Origin: Candidatus Parcubacteria bacterium
GTDB lineage: Bacteria > Patescibacteriota > Minisyncoccia > UBA9983
Length of the DNA stretch: 36,370 nt
NCBI GenBank assembly: GCA_003599625.1
Contig: QZIU01000025.1
Location: 1-36,370 of the forward strand
Direction: 5' to 3'
The notes under the pieces were generated by a model. It saw only the letters and a program-made list of their open reading frames with translations. It was not told the DNA's origin and did not search any database. Shown one piece after another: positions 14,246 through 22,767 of this stretch. Within the stretch, counting starts at the first letter, position 1, and the number at the start of each line of letters is the position of its first letter. Both the position numbers and the translations under genes were made by a program.

Positions 14246-16000
14246 ATGCAGGTTGAGGCCAAAAAATTAAAACTTTTTCTTTTAGACAGCGGGCTGGTCT
14301 CCAGCAAAGACCTGACCGAGGCTGAAAAGAAGGTCAAAAAAGACGGAGGAAATTTGGGTGACGCTCTGGTCAACGGCGGCAAGATCAAGGAGGACGACCT
14401 CAAAAGACTCGAGGCATATATTTTAGGCATCCCGTTCGTCGGCCTGGAAAAGGAAAAAATAGATTTCGATGTTTTGCGGTTGATCCCGGAGCCTATCGCG
14501 AGATCTCACAACATAGTCGCGTACAGGAAAGAAGGCGACGAATTGGAGGTTGCCATGCTTGACCCTGAGGATCTGGGAACCATCGATTTCATAAAAAAGA
14601 AATCAAATCTTAAAATCTTGCCGAGGCTTACGAACGGAAGTTCCATAAAAACCGCGTTGTCTCAATATCAGGAGAGCCTGCAAGCGGAATTTAACGCCAT
14701 CGTTAAAGAAGAAGCGGCTTCGGTGAAGATCTTAAACGAAGGCCAGGATGTGAATAATGCTTCGGGTGGGGAATTGAAGAAAATGGCAGAGGATATCCCC
14801 GTGGTTCGGGTCGTCGATACTTTGTTAAGGCACGCCATTTTACAGCGCGCCAGCGACATTCACATAGAGCCAGCCGAAAAGGAGGTTATCGTAAGATACC
14901 GGATAGACGGCGTTCTCAGGGATGCCATGATCTTGCCCAAGAATGTCGCGCCCGGCATAACGGCCAGGATAAAAATAATGGCCAATCTCAAGATCGATGA
15001 AAAGAGATTGCCCCAAGACGGCCGTTTCAAAATAGAAACTTCGGAAATGAAGGTCTCCTTCAGGGTCTCTATTTTGCCGGTCTTCCACGGAGAAAAGATC
15101 GTGATGAGAATCCTTCTGGAAAACATGAAAGGATTTTCTTTCGAAACCCTGGGTTTCACCCACACGCAAATCGAGGATATGCACTGGGCTATCAACCGTC
15201 CGACGGGCATGATCCTTGTTACCGGCCCGACCGGTTCCGGAAAAACGACCACCCTTTATACGGCCATGGACATTCTTAATACGCCCGATGTCAATATTTC
15301 CACGATCGAGGACCCGATAGAATATCAAATCCCGCGGCTTAATCAAACCCAAGTTCGCCCGGATATCGGCTTCAGCTTTGCCAATGGCTTGAGGACGCTG
15401 GTCCGGCAAGATCCGGATATTATCATGGTGGGGGAGATCAGAGACAACGAAACAGCCTCTTTGGCGGTAAACGCCGCCCTGACCGGCCACCTGGTTTTAT
15501 CCACTTTGCATACCAACTCGGCATCTGGCACGGTGCCGCGATTGCTCGACATGGAGGTTGAACCTTTCCTTTTGGCCTCTACCGTCAACGTCATAATTGC
15601 TCAGAGGCTGGTGAGAGTTCTATGCGGCGGGAAGGAAAAATATTTTTTGACCCGGAAGCAATTGGATGTGTTTGAGAAGCAGGTCGACCTGGACAGGATC
15701 GCCGGATTCTTGAAGAAAGAAGGCATTATGGAAAATATTTCCGACTGGACCAAAGTTCCTTTCTACAAGCCCGCGCCAAGCAAAGAATGTCCGGAAGGAT
15801 ACATGAGAAGGATCGGGGTGCATGAAATAATGAGAGTAAGCGAAGGTATAAGAAATCTGATAATGAGCAATGCCACGGCGGATGATATAGAAAAACAGGC
15901 CAAGAAAGAAGGAATGATGACCATGTTGGAGGATGGAATAGTTAAGGCGGTCCAGGGAATTACCACAATCGAAGAGATATTAAGGGTCACCAGCGAGTAG
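14246..16000 (+). CDS. pilB: Type IV pilus assembly ATPase PilB (GspE family)
   Basis: PilB powers pilus extension at the inner face of the membrane. The 584-residue protein has an N-terminal GspE-N domain (about 1-150), then the ATPase core with Walker A GPTGSGKT (K333), the Asp-box-like STIEDPIEYQ, Walker B DPDIIMVGEIRD and the His-box LTGHLVLSTLHTN. The C-terminal zinc site is degenerate: only single cysteines remain (VLCGGKEKY and KECPEGY) instead of two CxxC pairs. It is the first gene of the pilus operon, 63 bp before pilC. No retraction ATPase PilT is in the window. Confidence 0.96.
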   Translation: MQVEAKKLKLFLLDSGLVSSKDLTEAEKKVKKDGGNLGDALVNGGKIKEDDLKRLEAYILGIPFVGLEKEKIDFDVLRLIPEPIARSHNIVAYRKEGDELEVAMLDPEDLGTIDFIKKKSNLKILPRLTNGSSIKTALSQYQESLQAEFNAIVKEEAASVKILNEGQDVNNASGGELKKMAEDIPVVRVVDTLLRHAILQRASDIHIEPAEKEVIVRYRIDGVLRDAMILPKNVAPGITARIKIMANLKIDEKRLPQDGRFKIETSEMKVSFRVSILPVFHGEKIVMRILLENMKGFSFETLGFTHTQIEDMHWAINRPTGMILVTGPTGSGKTTTLYTAMDILNTPDVNISTIEDPIEYQIPRLNQTQVRPDIGFSFANGLRTLVRQDPDIIMVGEIRDNETASLAVNAALTGHLVLSTLHTNSASGTVPRLLDMEVEPFLLASTVNVIIAQRLVRVLCGGKEKYFLTRKQLDVFEKQVDLDRIAGFLKKEGIMENISDWTKVPFYKPAPSKECPEGYMRRIGVHEIMRVSEGIRNLIMSNATADDIEKQAKKEGMMTMLEDGIVKAVQGITTIEEILRVTSE

Positions 16001-16021
16001 TTATGAGAACCAGTTTTTATT

Positions 16022-16047
16022 GCCTAGTCCCTAGTCCCTAGTCCCTA
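16022..16047 (+). repeat. CCTAGTC heptamer tandem repeat before pilC
   Basis: Three to four tandem CCTAGTC units precede CTAAACCTAAAACCTAATT. Related CCTAGTCCCTGGAA units occur before tpiA at 20116-20141. The function is unknown. Confidence 0.6.
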
Positions 16048-16063
16048 AACCTAAAACCTAATT

Positions 16064-17275
16064 ATGCTTTATCAATTTCAGGCGAAAAAAATTTCAGGCG
16101 AGGAAATAAACAGCCTTATGGAAGCTTCGGACAAGACCGATCTTGCCCACAGGCTGAGAGAAAGCGGCTTTGTTTTGATTTCCGCGAAAGAGCAAAAAGA
16201 AAAAAGTTCCGTTTCGGCCAATTTTCTTTCCAAATTGGGTTTTGTCGCGACCGCGGACAAAATAATGTTCGCAAAAAATCTCGCGGTGATGATCGAGGCA
16301 GGATTGCCTATCACGAGAGCCCTTGAAATTTTAAGCAGGCAGACGAACAATAAAGCTTTTGGCAGCAAGATAATCGCTTTAATGGAGGATGCCAGGAGGG
16401 GCGATCCTCTCAGCGAGGCGATGAAGAAACATCCCAAAATTTTCTCCAAGCTTTTTGTCGCCATGGTTAAGACGGGGGAAGAAAGCGGGCGTTTGAGCGA
16501 AGCTCTCAAGATGGCGGGGCAGCAACTTGAAAAAGATTATGTTTTGATGAAGAGGGTCAAAGGCGCGATGATGTATCCTTCGATAATTCTCGCGGCCATG
16601 ATCCTTATAGGTATCTTCATGTTCATTTATGTGGTTCCGACGCTTGTTTCGACTTTTAAAGAAATCAATATCGAATTGCCTCTTTCCACCAAGGTAATCA
16701 TTTTCTTAAGCGACTCCATAACAAACCACACTCTGCTTTTTATATTGTTCCTGCTGGCAGTTGTTTTCAGCGGGATCTTTTTCTTTAGAAGTGAAAAAGG
16801 CAAGATCGTTTTGGGAAATGTTTTGATAAAACTGCCGCTAATCTCTCCGGTGGTCAAAAAAATCAATTCGGCCAGAACGAGCAGAACGCTCGCTTCCCTT
16901 ATCTCTTCGGGTGTTAATGTCATAGAGGCCCTCGCGATAACGAGGGAAGTTTTGCAGAACAAGAATTACAAGGAGGTTTTGACCTTGGCCATAAGCGACG
17001 TGCAAAAGGGAGCGCCGGTTTCCGGTTCTTTCAAGTCGGCGAGCAAGCTTTATCCGGTTTTGATGGGGGAGATGATCGCCGTGGGGGAGGAAACGGGAAA
17101 GATCGCCGAAATGCTGGAGAGATTGGCTGTTTTCTACGAAGATGAAGTGTCCGAGGCTACTAAGAACATGACCACTATCATCGAGCCTATTCTCATGATC
17201 TTCATCGGCGCCGCCGTCGGCTTCTTCGCGCTCTCCATGATCCGCCCCATGTACTCGATGATGAACGGGATATAA
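16064..17275 (+). CDS. pilC: Type IV pilus inner-membrane platform protein PilC (GspF family)
   Basis: PilC is the membrane platform that couples PilB to pilin polymerisation. The 403-residue protein has an N-terminal soluble stretch and two GspF repeats. The first is at about 65-190 (FAKNLAVMIEAGLPITRALEIL, then MVKTGEESGRLSEAL), the second at about 265-390 (LASLISSGVNVIEALAITREVL, then AVGEETGKIAEMLERLAVFYEDEV). Three transmembrane segments lie near 165-190, 215-240 and 375-395. It follows pilB and precedes the prepilin genes by 6 bp. Confidence 0.95.
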   Translation: MLYQFQAKKISGEEINSLMEASDKTDLAHRLRESGFVLISAKEQKEKSSVSANFLSKLGFVATADKIMFAKNLAVMIEAGLPITRALEILSRQTNNKAFGSKIIALMEDARRGDPLSEAMKKHPKIFSKLFVAMVKTGEESGRLSEALKMAGQQLEKDYVLMKRVKGAMMYPSIILAAMILIGIFMFIYVVPTLVSTFKEINIELPLSTKVIIFLSDSITNHTLLFILFLLAVVFSGIFFFRSEKGKIVLGNVLIKLPLISPVVKKINSARTSRTLASLISSGVNVIEALAITREVLQNKNYKEVLTLAISDVQKGAPVSGSFKSASKLYPVLMGEMIAVGEETGKIAEMLERLAVFYEDEVSEATKNMTTIIEPILMIFIGAAVGFFALSMIRPMYSMMNGI

Positions 17276-17281
17276 AAACAA

Positions 17282-17761
17282 ATGTCAAAGTTCAAAATTC
17301 AAATCTCAAAACTTTCAGGCTTCTCCGTCATCGAGTTTTTGGCGGCGGCGGTTATTGGAATTATTTTGACGGTGTCGGTTATACTTTCTTTTCAAGGTTT
17401 TAGGAACGGCAAAATGCTGGACTCGGCGACGGACGAGGTTTTGGGTTTGATAAACGAGGCCAGAATGAAGACATTGTATTCTGAAGGAGATTCCCGTTAC
17501 GGCATTCGTTTTGAGGCTGGAAGAGCGGTATTATTTAAAGGGACAAGTTTTTCGGAGGGCGATCCTGCTAACAAGGTTTTGACTTTTTCGCCCTTGCTGG
17601 AAATTTCCGGGATCAACTTGAGCGGCGGCGGATCGGAAGTTGTTTTCGAAAGGCTTACCGGCAAAGCCGACAAAAGCGGCGCCATTGCTCTGAGGGTCAA
17701 ATCAAGCGGAGCGACAAAAAACATTTCGATAAAAACAACCGGGATAGTTTCGATCCAATGA
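17282..17761 (+). CDS. Type IV prepilin / minor pseudopilin (GspH-like)
   Basis: The 159-residue protein has a short basic leader ending in G13, then F14-S-V-I-E18, with Glu at mature position 5, and a hydrophobic helix (FLAAAVIGIILTVSVIL). This is the class III signal cut by the prepilin peptidase. The C-terminal part is beta-rich and resembles small GspH/FimT-type minor pilins. Its first codons (MSKFKIQISK) are built from the same CAAAGTTCAAAATTCAAATC-like sequence seen in intergenic repeats. Its TGA overlaps the next start by 4 bp. Confidence 0.85.
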   Translation: MSKFKIQISKLSGFSVIEFLAAAVIGIILTVSVILSFQGFRNGKMLDSATDEVLGLINEARMKTLYSEGDSRYGIRFEAGRAVLFKGTSFSEGDPANKVLTFSPLLEISGINLSGGGSEVVFERLTGKADKSGAIALRVKSSGATKNISIKTTGIVSIQ

Positions 17762-18243
17762 CGAAAAATAAAAGGGAAAATAATAAGAACAGAGGAATCG
17801 CTTTGCTGGAGGCGGTGGTGGGCGTTTCCGTTATTTCGCTGATTATCTTCAGTCTTTTGTCTGTTTTCCACATATCGCAAAAAGTAATGACGGAAAGCGG
17901 GCGGAATGCCAAAGCCTCTTTTTTATTGGAAGAGGGAATTGAAGCGGTCAGGATCATGAGAGATTCTTCCTGGAGCAATATTGCCAGTCTCTCAACTTCG
18001 ACGGACTATTATTTTTCTTTTAACGGTTCCGCTTGGGCGACTACAACGGCGAATGTCTTTGTTGATTCCATTTTCGAGAGAAAAGTGAGAGTCGGAGATG
18101 TGTTTCGAAGCGGCAGCGACGATATAGCTGCTTCCGGCACGTTCGACGCGGGAACGAAAAAGATAACGGTTACGGTGTCTTGGCCGGGAAGGACCGGAAC
18201 AAGCACCAAGAGTATTTCAACTTATGTTGCGAATATATTTTAA
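17758..18243 (+). CDS. Type IV prepilin-like protein (PilV-like)
   Basis: The 161-residue protein has a basic leader MTKNKRENNKNRG with the cut after G13, E18 at mature position 5 (IALLEAVVGVSVISLIIFSLL), and then an amphipathic helix (EEGIEAVRIMRDSSWSN) typical of PilV-like minor pilins. The beta-rich C-terminus ends in WPGRTGTSTKSISTYVANIF. It overlaps both neighbours, which suggests translational coupling in the pilus operon. Confidence 0.85.
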   Translation: MTKNKRENNKNRGIALLEAVVGVSVISLIIFSLLSVFHISQKVMTESGRNAKASFLLEEGIEAVRIMRDSSWSNIASLSTSTDYYFSFNGSAWATTTANVFVDSIFERKVRVGDVFRSGSDDIAASGTFDAGTKKITVTVSWPGRTGTSTKSISTYVANIF

Positions 18244-18802
18244 AAAAAGCCTGTGGAAAACTCAACCAACCTTCCGGGTTGAAGACAACCAGGCAGGTTG
18301 GAAGAGTTTTCCACAGGCTGCCGGCTCCACATTGCTTGAAACGGTTATTTACTCGGCCATTTTGGCGTTGGTGGCGGCTTTAACGGCGCAATCCTTTTTG
18401 GCCATGAGTAAAACTTACGCTTCCATAAGGGCAACGCGAGCCGTAAACATCTCGACAGTCTCGGCGATGGAAAGAATCATAAGAGAGATCAGGCTGGCTG
18501 ATACGATTGACGAGGCGGGGAGTATTTTGAGTAACGACACGGGGAAACTGAGGATTATCGCCGGAGCTTCCTCGACCGAATTTTCTTTGATCGGAAGCGA
18601 TGTTTACATAAGCGAGAATGGCGGATCTTTCGATCCTCTTACGTCCAGTTCCAGCGAAATTTTGCTGATGCGTTTTGATAAAATAACCGCGTCTGGAACC
18701 TCAAAAGCCTTGAGGGTCACAATGGAAACCCGGGCAAAGGTCGGACATATTCAAAAACAGGAAAAGTTTTACAACACGGCGGTTTTAAGAGGAAGCTATT
18801 AA
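18224..18802 (+). CDS. Type IV prepilin-like protein (PilW-like) with a repeat-encoded leader
   Basis: The 192-residue protein has a prepilin motif AAG then STLLE at residues 35-39 (Glu at mature position 5), followed by a hydrophobic helix (TVIYSAILALVAALTAQSFLAM). The leader is 34 residues long, and most of it (about residues 9-32) is encoded by a 72-bp palindromic repeat at 18248-18319. Normal leaders in this operon are 13 residues. The only upstream start is ATG 18224, inside the 3' end of the preceding gene. The mature part resembles PilW/GspJ-type minor pilins. The peptidase needs only G-1 and E5, so cleavage may still occur. Confidence 0.82.
   Translation: MLRIYFKKSLWKTQPTFRVEDNQAGWKSFPQAAGSTLLETVIYSAILALVAALTAQSFLAMSKTYASIRATRAVNISTVSAMERIIREIRLADTIDEAGSILSNDTGKLRIIAGASSTEFSLIGSDVYISENGGSFDPLTSSSSEILLMRFDKITASGTSKALRVTMETRAKVGHIQKQEKFYNTAVLRGSY
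18248..18319 (+). repeat. ~70-bp palindromic repeat (copy A) in a prepilin leader
   Basis: The 16-bp terminal inverted repeats are perfect: AGCCTGTGGAAAACTC (18248-18263) and its complement (18304-18319). The core has nested dyads (CAACC/GGTTG). It matches the reverse complement of 5596-5665 with four differences in 70 bp. It has no transposase and looks like a MITE or RPE-type element. Confidence 0.92.
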
Positions 18803-18803
18803 A

Positions 18804-20105
18804 ATGAGTCGAAAGTCCATAAAGTCCATAAAGTCAGGAAATCACGGGCAAGCGGTGCTTGCCGCGGTGATGTTTTTTACTTTCATCTCCGCGATCACTC
18901 TTTCGGGGATTTATACCGTTTCCTATCAGGAAGCCAAGACCTCGAGGAATCTCGTGGCATCCAAAAAAAGTTTGTTTCTGGCCGAAGCCGGGCTGGAAGA
19001 TACGGTTTACAGGATCATCAAATCCAAAAACTATGATCCGATCGAAACTTTGACCTTGGATGGAGATACGGCTACCACCTCAGTGTCTGCAAATGGAGAA
19101 TTGACTGAAGTAACTTCCGTCGGAGAAGCGTCAAAGCTGATAAGAAAGGGAAAAGCGGTGATCGAGGAGAGTTTGGAAGGTGTCTCGTTTTTCTACGGAA
19201 TGCAAACCGGAGAAGGAGGGGTCGAGATGTCCAATAGTTCGCAGGTTGAGGGCAATGTTTTTTCCAACGGGCCGATAATCGGACACAACAGTAATCTGGT
19301 CAAAGGCGATGTGATCTCGGCCGGACCGAATGGTCTCGCGGACGGCATCAATGCCACAAGCTCGGTTTACGCCCATACTATTAGAAATTCAGACATAGAC
19401 AAAGACGCTTATTATCAATCAATATCGGGCAGTTCTGTGGGCGGAAATCCCTATCCCGGCAGTCCTGATCAGGCCACTTCTTCTTTGCCGATCTCTGACG
19501 AGAAGATCGAAGAGTGGAAAAGCGAAGCTTTGGCCGGGGGGACGCATTCGTCCCCTTGTCCTTATACGATAAGCGGGACGGTCTCAATCGGGCCGAAGAA
19601 AATAAATTGCAATTTGTATATCACCGGTTCTGCCGTTGTAACGCTAAACGGGCCGCTCTGGGTATCGGGAAATATCGACTTCAGCAATTCGGCGGATATA
19701 AGGATCAATCCTTCGCTTGGCAACAAGAGCGTGGCTATTATCGCGGATAATCCGACCAATAGAACCACGAGCAGCAGGGTCTTTATCACTAACTCCGTCG
19801 AATTTTTCGGAACTGGGGGAGACAAATCATATATCCTGCTGGTTTCTCAAAATAACAGCGCGGAACTTGGCGGCGGTTATTCGGCCATAGACGTGTCCCA
19901 AAGCGCGACCGGAGATATTTTGCTTTACGCCGGCCATGGAATGATCTATTTGTCCAACAGCGTCAGTGTCAAAGAGGCCAGCGCCTACAAAATTTCTTTA
20001 GCCAATTCCGCCAACATTATTTACAAAACCGGTTTGGCTAATCTGCTTTTCACCTCCGGCCCATCGGGAGGATATAGCATAGGAAGCTGGAAAGAGATCG
20101 AATAA
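18804..20105 (+). CDS. PilX-like pilus-associated protein with polymer-forming-like beta region
   Basis: The 433-residue protein has a basic N-terminus and one hydrophobic helix (AVLAAVMFFTFISAITLSGIY) followed by SRNLVASKKSLFLAEAGLEDTVYRI, the PilX/PilW N-terminal pattern. There is no Glu at mature position 5. The rest is rich in Ser, Asn and Gly with repeated NSS/VEGNVFSNGPIIG and SGNIDFSNSADI units that suggest a beta-helix, bactofilin-like stack. The first codons carry a tandem AAGTCCATA repeat (KSIKSIKS). It is the last gene of the operon and probably a pilus tip or priming component. Confidence 0.72.
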   Translation: MSRKSIKSIKSGNHGQAVLAAVMFFTFISAITLSGIYTVSYQEAKTSRNLVASKKSLFLAEAGLEDTVYRIIKSKNYDPIETLTLDGDTATTSVSANGELTEVTSVGEASKLIRKGKAVIEESLEGVSFFYGMQTGEGGVEMSNSSQVEGNVFSNGPIIGHNSNLVKGDVISAGPNGLADGINATSSVYAHTIRNSDIDKDAYYQSISGSSVGGNPYPGSPDQATSSLPISDEKIEEWKSEALAGGTHSSPCPYTISGTVSIGPKKINCNLYITGSAVVTLNGPLWVSGNIDFSNSADIRINPSLGNKSVAIIADNPTNRTTSSRVFITNSVEFFGTGGDKSYILLVSQNNSAELGGGYSAIDVSQSATGDILLYAGHGMIYLSNSVSVKEASAYKISLANSANIIYKTGLANLLFTSGPSGGYSIGSWKEIE

Positions 20106-20142
20106 AATTTCGCGGTCCCTGGAACCTAGTCCCTGGAACCTA

Positions 20143-20148
20143 TATAAT
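20143..20148 (+). promoter_or_regulatory. -10 box of a leaderless promoter for tpiA
   Basis: TATAAT ends 6 nt before the tpiA ATG at 20155. No Shine-Dalgarno sequence is present. The upstream CCTAGTCCCTGGAA repeat may overlap the -35 zone. Confidence 0.6.
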
Positions 20149-20154
20149 ATCCTT

Positions 20155-20913
20155 ATGAAAAAACTGATCATCGCCAATTGGAAAATGAACCCCGCTTCTT
20201 TAAAAGAGGCAAAGGACATATTTAACGCGACAAAGAAATCGTTGGCCGGGTTGAAAAACGCGGAAGTTGTTGTTTGTCCTCCGTCAATTTACATCGCTGA
20301 ATTGGCGGATAAGGCCGCGAAGGTCGGCGTCGGCGCGCAAAATGTTTTTTACGAGGACGGCAAAAGATCTCATACGGGGGAGATCTCAGCCAAGATGCTT
20401 AAAAGCATCGGCGCGAAATATGTCATAATCGGGCACTCCGAACGCCGGACCTTGGGTGAAACTGACGAAGTTATAAACCGGAAAATTTTAGCCGCGCTTG
20501 AAGCCGGACTCAAAGTCGTTTTTTGCGCGGGGGAGGAAACCAGAGACGCGGAAAACCAGTTTTATAATGTGGTAAAGGGGCAAATAACGGAAGGTCTCAG
20601 GGGGATAAACCAGAATTTGCTAAAAAATATCGTCTTGGCTTATGAGCCGGTGTGGGCCATAAGCAGCAATTCCAATGCCAAGGCGGATAACCCCGGATCT
20701 GTTTTTGAGATCAGTGTTTTGATTAGAAAAATATTGATGGAATTCGCGGGAGGGGACTTGGCCAGAAAGATTCCCATAATTTACGGCGGATCGGTAAACG
20801 CGGAAAACGCGGAGAAATTTATTAAAGAAGGCGGCGTGGATGGTTTGCTTGTCGGAAGCAAAAGTTTAAATAAAGAGGAATTCAGAAAAATTTTAAGCAG
20901 CATGTCGTCATAA
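20155..20913 (+). CDS. tpiA: Triose-phosphate isomerase
   Basis: This enzyme interconverts dihydroxyacetone phosphate and glyceraldehyde 3-phosphate. The 252-residue TIM barrel has N8/K10 in ANWKMN, catalytic His94 (IIGHSERR) and catalytic Glu164 (YEPVWAIS). The phosphate loop GGSVNAENA and DGLLVGSKSL are conserved. The flexible loop 6 reads AISSNSNAKADNP instead of the usual AIGTGKTAT, an unusual but CPR-like variant. The gene precedes pgk. Its stop codon lies inside a 25-bp perfect inverted repeat. Confidence 0.96.
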   Translation: MKKLIIANWKMNPASLKEAKDIFNATKKSLAGLKNAEVVVCPPSIYIAELADKAAKVGVGAQNVFYEDGKRSHTGEISAKMLKSIGAKYVIIGHSERRTLGETDEVINRKILAALEAGLKVVFCAGEETRDAENQFYNVVKGQITEGLRGINQNLLKNIVLAYEPVWAISSNSNAKADNPGSVFEISVLIRKILMEFAGGDLARKIPIIYGGSVNAENAEKFIKEGGVDGLLVGSKSLNKEEFRKILSSMSS

Positions 20914-20979
20914 AAATAATCAAATTTTTGAGTCGCGTCGGAGCCCGCCCCGCTTCAAAAATTTGATTATTTTTATGAC
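20907..20979. terminator. Perfect 25-bp stem-loop overlapping the tpiA stop codon
   Basis: Bases 20907-20931 are exactly complementary to 20955-20979, with a GC-rich 23-nt loop (20932-20954). The stem is AT-rich. The position between tpiA and pgk suits a terminator or an mRNA-stability structure; it may instead be a palindromic element. Confidence 0.6.
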
Positions 20980-21006
20980 TTTAACAGATGAACATTTCAT
21001 TAACCC

Positions 21007-22101
21007 ATGAATTTGCCATCAATTAAAAACTTGGATGTCAGGGGCAAGCGCGCGTTAACGCGCGTCGATTTCAATGTCTTGTTCAACGATGGCAGGGTGG
21101 AGGACTTGTACAGGATAAGCAAGACGATCCCTACGATAGAATATCTGAGAGACCGCGGAGCCAGGACGATCCTGATAAGTCATTTAAGTTCGGGAAAGAA
21201 CGGTTCTCTTTCAGCGATAGCGGAATATCTCAATCAAAATTCTTCCGTTCCCGTAAAATTCATCAAACAAAAGAGCTTGAGAGAGATCAAAAAGGAAACG
21301 GATGAAATGAAGGACGGCGATGTTGTTCTTATCGAAAACTTAAGACTTTTCCCCGGAGAGGAGAATAATGACCCGAGATTCGCCGAGGAGTTAGCCAAAC
21401 TGGGAGATGTTTACGTGAATGACGCTTTTAGTTCTTCTCATCGTGGTCACGCCAGCATAGTCGGCTTGCCGAAATATCTCCCATCATACATCGGTTTCCT
21501 TTTTGAAAAAGAAATGGAAGGATTCCGATCCGTTTTTGAACCGTCTCATCCTTTTTTATTCATTTTGGGCGGAGTAAAAATTGAAACCAAGTTGAGTGTC
21601 CTGGATAAATTTTTGGAGATTGCCGACAGTGTTTTTGTGGGAGGGGCGCTGGCCAACAGCTTTCTCAAAGCAAAAGGTTTTGATACCGGCGATTCCGTGG
21701 TCAGTGAAAAGATTTCGGTTGAAAAATATTTGGGTAATCCCAAAATGTTTTTCCCGGTAGATGTCAAGAAAAAAGACGGCAAAATCTTCGACATAGGGGA
21801 AGAAACGATCGCGAAGCTTTTGCCGATCATCAAGGAGGCGAAATTTATCCTTTGGAACGGTCCAGTCGGCAATATCGAAGAGCGGGACTTTGACAAGGGG
21901 ACGAAGGTTCTCGCTCAAGCCGTTCTCGATTCCGGCGCAAAAGCTGTCGTAGGGGGAGGCGATACGGTGGCCGTTCTGAATCAAATGGGAATTTTAGACA
22001 AATTTTCTTTTGTTTCAACCGCCGGCGGCGCAATGCTGGAATTTCTGGCCACGGGGACGCTGCCGGGAATAGAGGCGATTAAAATCGCATCCGCCGTTTG
22101 A
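21007..22101 (+). CDS. pgk: Phosphoglycerate kinase
   Basis: This glycolytic enzyme transfers phosphate from 1,3-bisphosphoglycerate to ADP. Visible motifs are RVDFNV near residue 19, RDRGARTILISHL, HRGHASIVGLP, the hinge-region WNGPVGNIE and the nucleotide-site GGGDTVAVL followed by STAGGAMLEFLA. At 364 residues it is shorter than the usual 390-400, with several loops trimmed, as is common in CPR bacteria. It follows tpiA by 93 bp across a strong stem-loop. Confidence 0.95.
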   Translation: MNLPSIKNLDVRGKRALTRVDFNVLFNDGRVEDLYRISKTIPTIEYLRDRGARTILISHLSSGKNGSLSAIAEYLNQNSSVPVKFIKQKSLREIKKETDEMKDGDVVLIENLRLFPGEENNDPRFAEELAKLGDVYVNDAFSSSHRGHASIVGLPKYLPSYIGFLFEKEMEGFRSVFEPSHPFLFILGGVKIETKLSVLDKFLEIADSVFVGGALANSFLKAKGFDTGDSVVSEKISVEKYLGNPKMFFPVDVKKKDGKIFDIGEETIAKLLPIIKEAKFILWNGPVGNIEERDFDKGTKVLAQAVLDSGAKAVVGGGDTVAVLNQMGILDKFSFVSTAGGAMLEFLATGTLPGIEAIKIASAV

Positions 22102-22179
22102 GGCAATAGAAGTTGTCCTTATGTTGCCCCGGCCCGTATTTCATTTGTAAGCGGTTATATTGTGTGATACCATCAAAAA

Positions 22180-22503
22180 ATGGAAAAGTTTAAGAATACA
22201 ATGCAAAAAGGATCTGTAAGATACGTAGTTTTTAAGGAAGAAGATTCTTGGTATGCCGTGGGACTTGAATTCAATATCGTGGAATCGGGAGATGATCCGC
22301 AGATGGTCTTATTTAATCTTTTTGAAGCCATTAAAGGTTATGTAAAGTCTTTCACAAAAGCTCATGCCAGGCCGCATATGTTAAATCAGAAAACAAATGA
22401 AGAATATGAAAAGATGTGGAAAAATCTAACAAGGGGAAATGACAAGCCGATCAAATCTCCTTACGAAATTTATACATTTGGAAAACAATTGTTAAGTGTT
22501 TAA
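22180..22503 (+). CDS. hicB: HicB-like antitoxin
   Basis: The 107-residue protein has a HicB-type partial RNase H fold at the N-terminus (VRYVVFKEEDSWYAVGLEFNIVESGDDPQMVLFNLFEAIKGYV). HicB normally binds and blocks HicA and represses the operon through a C-terminal DNA-binding domain; no clear helix-turn-helix is visible here. It lies 6 bp before the hicA-like gene. The pairing supports the call more strongly than the sequence alone. Confidence 0.72.
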   Translation: MEKFKNTMQKGSVRYVVFKEEDSWYAVGLEFNIVESGDDPQMVLFNLFEAIKGYVKSFTKAHARPHMLNQKTNEEYEKMWKNLTRGNDKPIKSPYEIYTFGKQLLSV

Positions 22504-22509
22504 CATGAC

Positions 22510-22743
22510 ATGCCAAGAGGCGTATTTAATTGGAGTTTTCATGATGTTGAAAAATTTCTTAGGAGCAAAGGCTTTCAATTAAACCACATTGAGGGAAGTC
22601 ACTACTATTTCACGGTATCTTTAAACGGAATTATTCATCAAGTTTGCGTTCCTTTTCATGGAAGCAAGACATTTAAGCCAAGGACTTTAAAAGGCATAAT
22701 TGTTCAGTCCGGGTTTTCAAAAGAAGAATGGCTAGCAGGATGA
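22510..22743 (+). CDS. hicA: HicA-like mRNA interferase toxin
   Basis: This 77-residue protein matches the HicA/YcfA double-stranded RNA-binding-like fold: an N-terminal helix (DVEKFLRSKGFQ), then the catalytic His segment IEGSHYYF, then PFHGSKTFKPRTLKGIIVQSGFSKEEWL. HicA cleaves mRNA and is held by HicB. The order here is antitoxin first, the reverse of the classic hicAB order but seen in many genomes. Confidence 0.82.
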   Translation: MPRGVFNWSFHDVEKFLRSKGFQLNHIEGSHYYFTVSLNGIIHQVCVPFHGSKTFKPRTLKGIIVQSGFSKEEWLAG

Positions 22744-22767
22744 ATTTTAGATCTTTAAGAGCGTTTT

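Noticed and set aside
14840-15490. 216-codon minus-strand frame opposite pilB
   Set aside because: It overlaps the conserved ATPase core of pilB and has no recognisable motifs.
16022-16062. Possible CRISPR or telomere-like array in CCTAGTC repeats
   Set aside because: The units are 7 bp, only three or four, with no spacers.
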